From Xenopus tropicalis (taxonomy: Eukaryota > Chordata > Amphibia > Anura > Pipidae): a stretch of DNA of 64,000 nucleotides. This document shows, one piece after another, positions 60,296 through 64,000 of the stretch. Position numbers and translations under genes: made by a program. The stretch lies in contig NC_030678.2 of assembly GCF_000004195.4 (NCBI RefSeq), positions 37,553,701 through 37,617,700 of the forward strand, in the 5' to 3' direction. A model generated the notes under the pieces. That model had not been told where the DNA came from. It saw nothing but the letters and a program-made list of their open reading frames with translations, and ran no database searches. Numbering within the stretch: the first letter of the stretch is position 1; each line of letters opens with the position of its first letter.

Positions 60296-63200
60296 ATAAT
60301 GTTACATTTCAGATTTCACAAACAGATGGGACAGAAAAGTCTTTTTCCTGCCAGATTTTAAATCTTTTATATTTCTTTTTGTGACACAAAAATATTTGTA
60401 ATTGTCAGTAGCTTATTAAATGTAACCTGTTCTTGTTTGTAAAGGGAATTTAAGTTTCACTTTCAAGAAGGTCATGCAGGAGAAATTATATTGAGGGCAG
60501 CCTGAGACTTAATGGGGTTTAACAACATTGGAAATAAGAGATTGAAGAGGATGCAAAATGTTAATCTGTTGTGTGTAATCCCTGACCTTTCTCATCAGAA
60601 TTTTCTGTGCTATACAGAACAAGATAGGAAAGAGATTGCTGTCTGATTATAACAATCTGACCCCTGCAAAGAGACAAAACCTTTCTTTATTAAATGTCAC
60701 AAGCCTGTCACAGATGTTTTGTTGTAGAATAACCAAATTACTTTGATTTGTGTCATAAAACCTTTTAGGGAGTGTATATACCTCAGCCTGGAATTTACAG
60801 CTGCACAGAATAGATGAGCTGCAAATGAACCTTGCTAAGAAAATAATAAGCTCTTAAAATGGTTAGTCTGAGAATGGAGGCAAATAGATGCCAAGAATTA
60901 ATTAGAAATATCTTTACATTTTAAGCAATGGCTTAAAACCAAAGTGCTCATTGCAGATCCAAATTAACTGTAGCAAAGATGAGAATGCACAAGGAAAAAA
61001 TAGATATGGGATAATGCACCCCTGGTGCCAAACAAGAAGGATATTAGAATTCAGTAAATCTTATCCTCAAATGCTAGTCAATTTTGCACCATTGCTGTGA
61101 CCCATAGAAACCAATCAGCAAATAGCTTTGAACAGTCTTCTGCCAGTTAGGAACTAAAAGCAAATGTAAGCAAATTAATTACTGCACTGGTGCAAAATTG
61201 ACCAGTGAGTGTAAATTAAAACCCAGAGAGCTCTGTGATATAAATCAAAAGTCAGAATGTTCCTGTATAGTGTAGCTTATGGAAATGGAAAGGATCTTAT
61301 ACTAATACTGTATTTCGTAGAAAGTTTTATTTTATTCAAACATTTTGATGGCTAACAGTGAACTTGAAGCTACTCCTGGTTTGGTTCTGGTGAGGTAGAT
61401 AATTAGATTATCAGTGCACAGATAAACCTTCTTCATAATCGATTTCTGATAACATCTCAGTCGCAACAAAGGGTGAAGGGATAGGGGGTGTATAAGGGTA
61501 ATCTTATCTGCCTTGCAAGGTACTGGTAATCTTATCTGCCTTACTCCAAACTTGGAGTAGCCTTAATTTACATATTTGTCCTGTTTGGCTTAAGAAATAA
61601 CAAAAATTGTATATTGTCTCTGGTTAAACCAATAGACAAAAATTAAGTCGAGCACAAGTCCTATTCACTGAACTTATGACATTGCTCGACCCAGGGTCAG
61701 GACTGTGGTATAATTTCAAACCTGTTGGGAGACCCCAACTCATGTGGCAGTTTCTTCAGGATCCTTTAGACTCCCTTTTGGTTTCCAAAGCCTGAAAGAA
61801 CACAATTTGTTCTTCAGAGCCATGTCAAAGACTCCCTTTTCTTTCCCTCTCTAAAAAAGAATGCTCTTTATTGCTGGGGCCCCTTTTTTGCTATATTTAC
61901 ACATTTCAATTATATTATTTAAATATGTCTTATTTATAGGGAATAACGTATACCAATTGTAAGCTGGTTACTCAGGAGGAGTTTATGGAGGGAGATATAT
62001 TTACGCTGGTTTTCTTCCTATTGCCCTGTGTACTTTGGTCCTGTGAGGGTTAAATTCCCCAACTATACTCACCCTCATCTGGGGGTTGTTGAGTATAGTG
62101 ATTTTCTAGTGCACCTAATGGGGTGAGAGCCTCCTAAGGGCTAGACAGTACCAAACAGATACCTATGTTTAGATTTTAGATTACAAAGCTAAAAAAGGTA
62201 TTGATATTTATTTTACTGCATAGAAGGGGACTTGTCCTTGGGAGGGATTCAAATCCTGTCTGTTTGTTAGAGCTCAAAAGTAGAAGAAGGTTTTGTTTGG
62301 TTTGAAATTTGTCACAGAGACTGGAACAGTCTGCCTGATCCCACTTAAACCCTACTGCAAACTATAGAATATTAGAAGTCACGTCATGAGTTCCATGACC
62401 ATGCTATACCTTTATACAGGTCATGGAACTGTGAGGTTACTAGAAATATGATCATATTTTACAATAAAGGTACAATATTTATTTTAGACAAGTTGAAACA
62501 GCATAGTCCATCTTTAAATGGATAGAAATTGTTCCCCGAGGCATCATTGAAAGCTGTTCCCTCTGCTCTATTTAGCAGGGGCACTGATATCTTGCCAAGA
62601 CATATGACAACTTTGTCAAATGACTGCTATTTTAATGTGTCAGAGTTAAAAAAATATTGATTTCCTCCTGTACATTCAAGTGTATAAGCAGACTAAAAAA
62701 TGCTATAGTTTTGCAGAGTTCGGTTTAATAATGTGATTTGCCTAGAGGTAGAGATTTTAATAAAAGTGAAATAAAAACATGGTTTTTTAAGTGGTTGTGG
62801 TTGAATTTTTTGCAACCTGCTTGCAGTAGTCTCTTTTATTTCATTCAGAAAATCTGGACACTTTAATATATTGTCCTTAGATTAGATATAAAGTTCCCAA
62901 CCAACACCAACATTAGAGCATTGTCTTGTGATTATTTAATGAAATGGAGAGAAATACTTTTTAGCAGCTTGGTCATTTTTAAAAGCTGGTGAAGTTGTTT
63001 TGTAAATTGTCTCGTAACTATGATAATTCTGTAAATTAGACTCTGCATCAAATTATATCTAAATAGGCAATTTCTTATGTTAAACATTGGTTTACCTGTG
63101 GTATGCTGCAATTCATTTCAGTGTTATGGGTCCTACTTTGGTTCCCATGCCCACAGACAAGAATGAAGTGGGAAAAAAAGGATTCTCACAGCTGCCACCC

Positions 63201-63455
63201 AAAACACAATACAGTTCCCTCCCTACTGCAATTCAGCTAAAACCCATTTTATTAAATTTTGGAGGCAGATAGGGTTACAGAGCAGCCAACTACAACACTG
63301 GCTGAGTTTCAGATTCAGGACTCAAGTTCAGAAAATCTTTTAAGCACTGATCACTGTTTGGCATTTTTATGTTGCACTTATATAAAAAGAAAACTGGAGT
63401 TTGAAAAAAAAAAAATTGTATCAGTTGTAGAAAAGTTTTAGCTGAATCAGACAAG
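60296..63455 (+). other. nlgn4x intron, nothing recognised
   Basis: No exon or transposon seen. An 11-bp perfect hairpin stem (GTTCCATGACC/GGTCATGGAAC, 62390-62429) and a 16-bp direct repeat (GGTAATCTTATCTGCC, about 61508 and 61526) are the only local structures noticed. Confidence 0.6.
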
Positions 63456-63804
63456 GGGGCACATTCATGAAAACGTGAGTTTGAATCCCGAATGGGACAA
63501 ATTCGGATTGGATACGAAAATTTCTGAAGATTGCAAATATCTTGAAAATGCTTACGAAAATATCGTATTAGTCATGATAATATCGTATTGGTGATCTGAA
63601 AGTCACAAAATTTGCATAACGAACGATTGTAAACAGCGGGAAAACCTTACTGATTCCGCAAGCATACGAAAAAGTCGCGCAAGCATATGCAAAAAGTCAC
63701 GCAGGCTTCGAAAAAGTCGCGCAAGACACGAAAAATTTGGCGAACATACGCTCCGAGCGTTCGAATGACCGCTCTGAGCATTCGTGTCTTAATAAATCTG
63801 CCCC
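63456..63804. mobile_element. GGGGC...GCCCC TIR element
   Basis: 349 bp, starting GGGGCACATTCATGAAAACG and ending TTAATAAATCTGCCCC. The interior is related to 17672-18014 and 26479-26790, with CGCTCCGAGCG near the right side. No clear target duplication. Confidence 0.75.
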
Positions 63805-64000
63805 ATATTGTTTCATGCATTAGTGCATAATTAGTTTGGGTCAATAAAACCTATTATAGAGGTATTTTTGCAGGAGGACATACATGGATGCATGGGCAGG
63901 CGTTGCCACAGAATGCCCAGTTAAATCAGGGACAACCAGTGACCATGGTCCAATGAAATTTGTTATGGATTTTAACAGCCTGCAGGGGGAGGTGCTGATC

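Noticed and set aside
50114..64000. Second neuroligin coding exon
   Set aside because: No frame resembling IHDQNSKK or VMVYIHGG was found; the intron probably extends beyond the window.
1..64000. tRNA, rRNA or snRNA genes
   Set aside because: No cloverleaf with A and B box sequences or known RNA core was recognised by reading; a covariance-model scan would be needed to exclude degenerate copies.

Overview
This is a vertebrate window, almost certainly from a clawed frog (Xenopus; X. tropicalis is more likely than X. laevis, but I cannot settle that from sequence alone). Three things point there: one neuroligin exon that reads as NLGN4, an AT-rich background with no bacterial-style gene packing, and dense families of short inverted-repeat transposons typical of Xenopus (TTAA-flanked, TA-flanked, TWA-flanked and 8-bp-flanked elements).

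The only confident protein-coding sequence is the first coding exon of nlgn4x, at 49190-49952 on the + strand. It carries 5' UTR with two upstream ORFs, the start codon at 49481, and 157 codons plus one base of neuroligin before a GT donor. Everything after 49952 is read as the first coding-region intron, and no further neuroligin exon is visible to the end of the window. Everything before 49190 is either 5'-UTR intron or upstream intergenic DNA. One other protein-like trace is a short minus-strand remnant at 16984-17283 that looks like the C-terminus of a pogo/Tigger-type transposase.

The rest is repeat landscape. There are nine copies of a TA-flanked mariner-type MITE, all in the same orientation. 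There are eight copies of a hAT-type MITE with mixed orientations, three of them with recognisable 8-bp target duplications. Two nearly identical Harbinger-type MITEs lie in inverted orientation about 28.4 kb apart. There are four TTAA-flanked T2-like elements, one further TTAA-type element, and eight members of a TIR family ending in GGGGC...GCCCC.

Three members of that last family (37.5, 54.9 and 59.4 kb) carry a GC-rich 52-bp minisatellite of about 10, 19 and 9 units. A fourth (9.0 kb) carries an unrelated 39-bp tandem repeat, and a fifth (3.5 kb) is one 457-bp palindrome. Several elements are nested, giving a readable order of insertion, and two insertions have an unfilled paralogous copy in the same window.

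No rRNA, tRNA, CRISPR array or CpG-island promoter was recognised. Long stretches between elements hold only AT-rich sequence and microsatellites.
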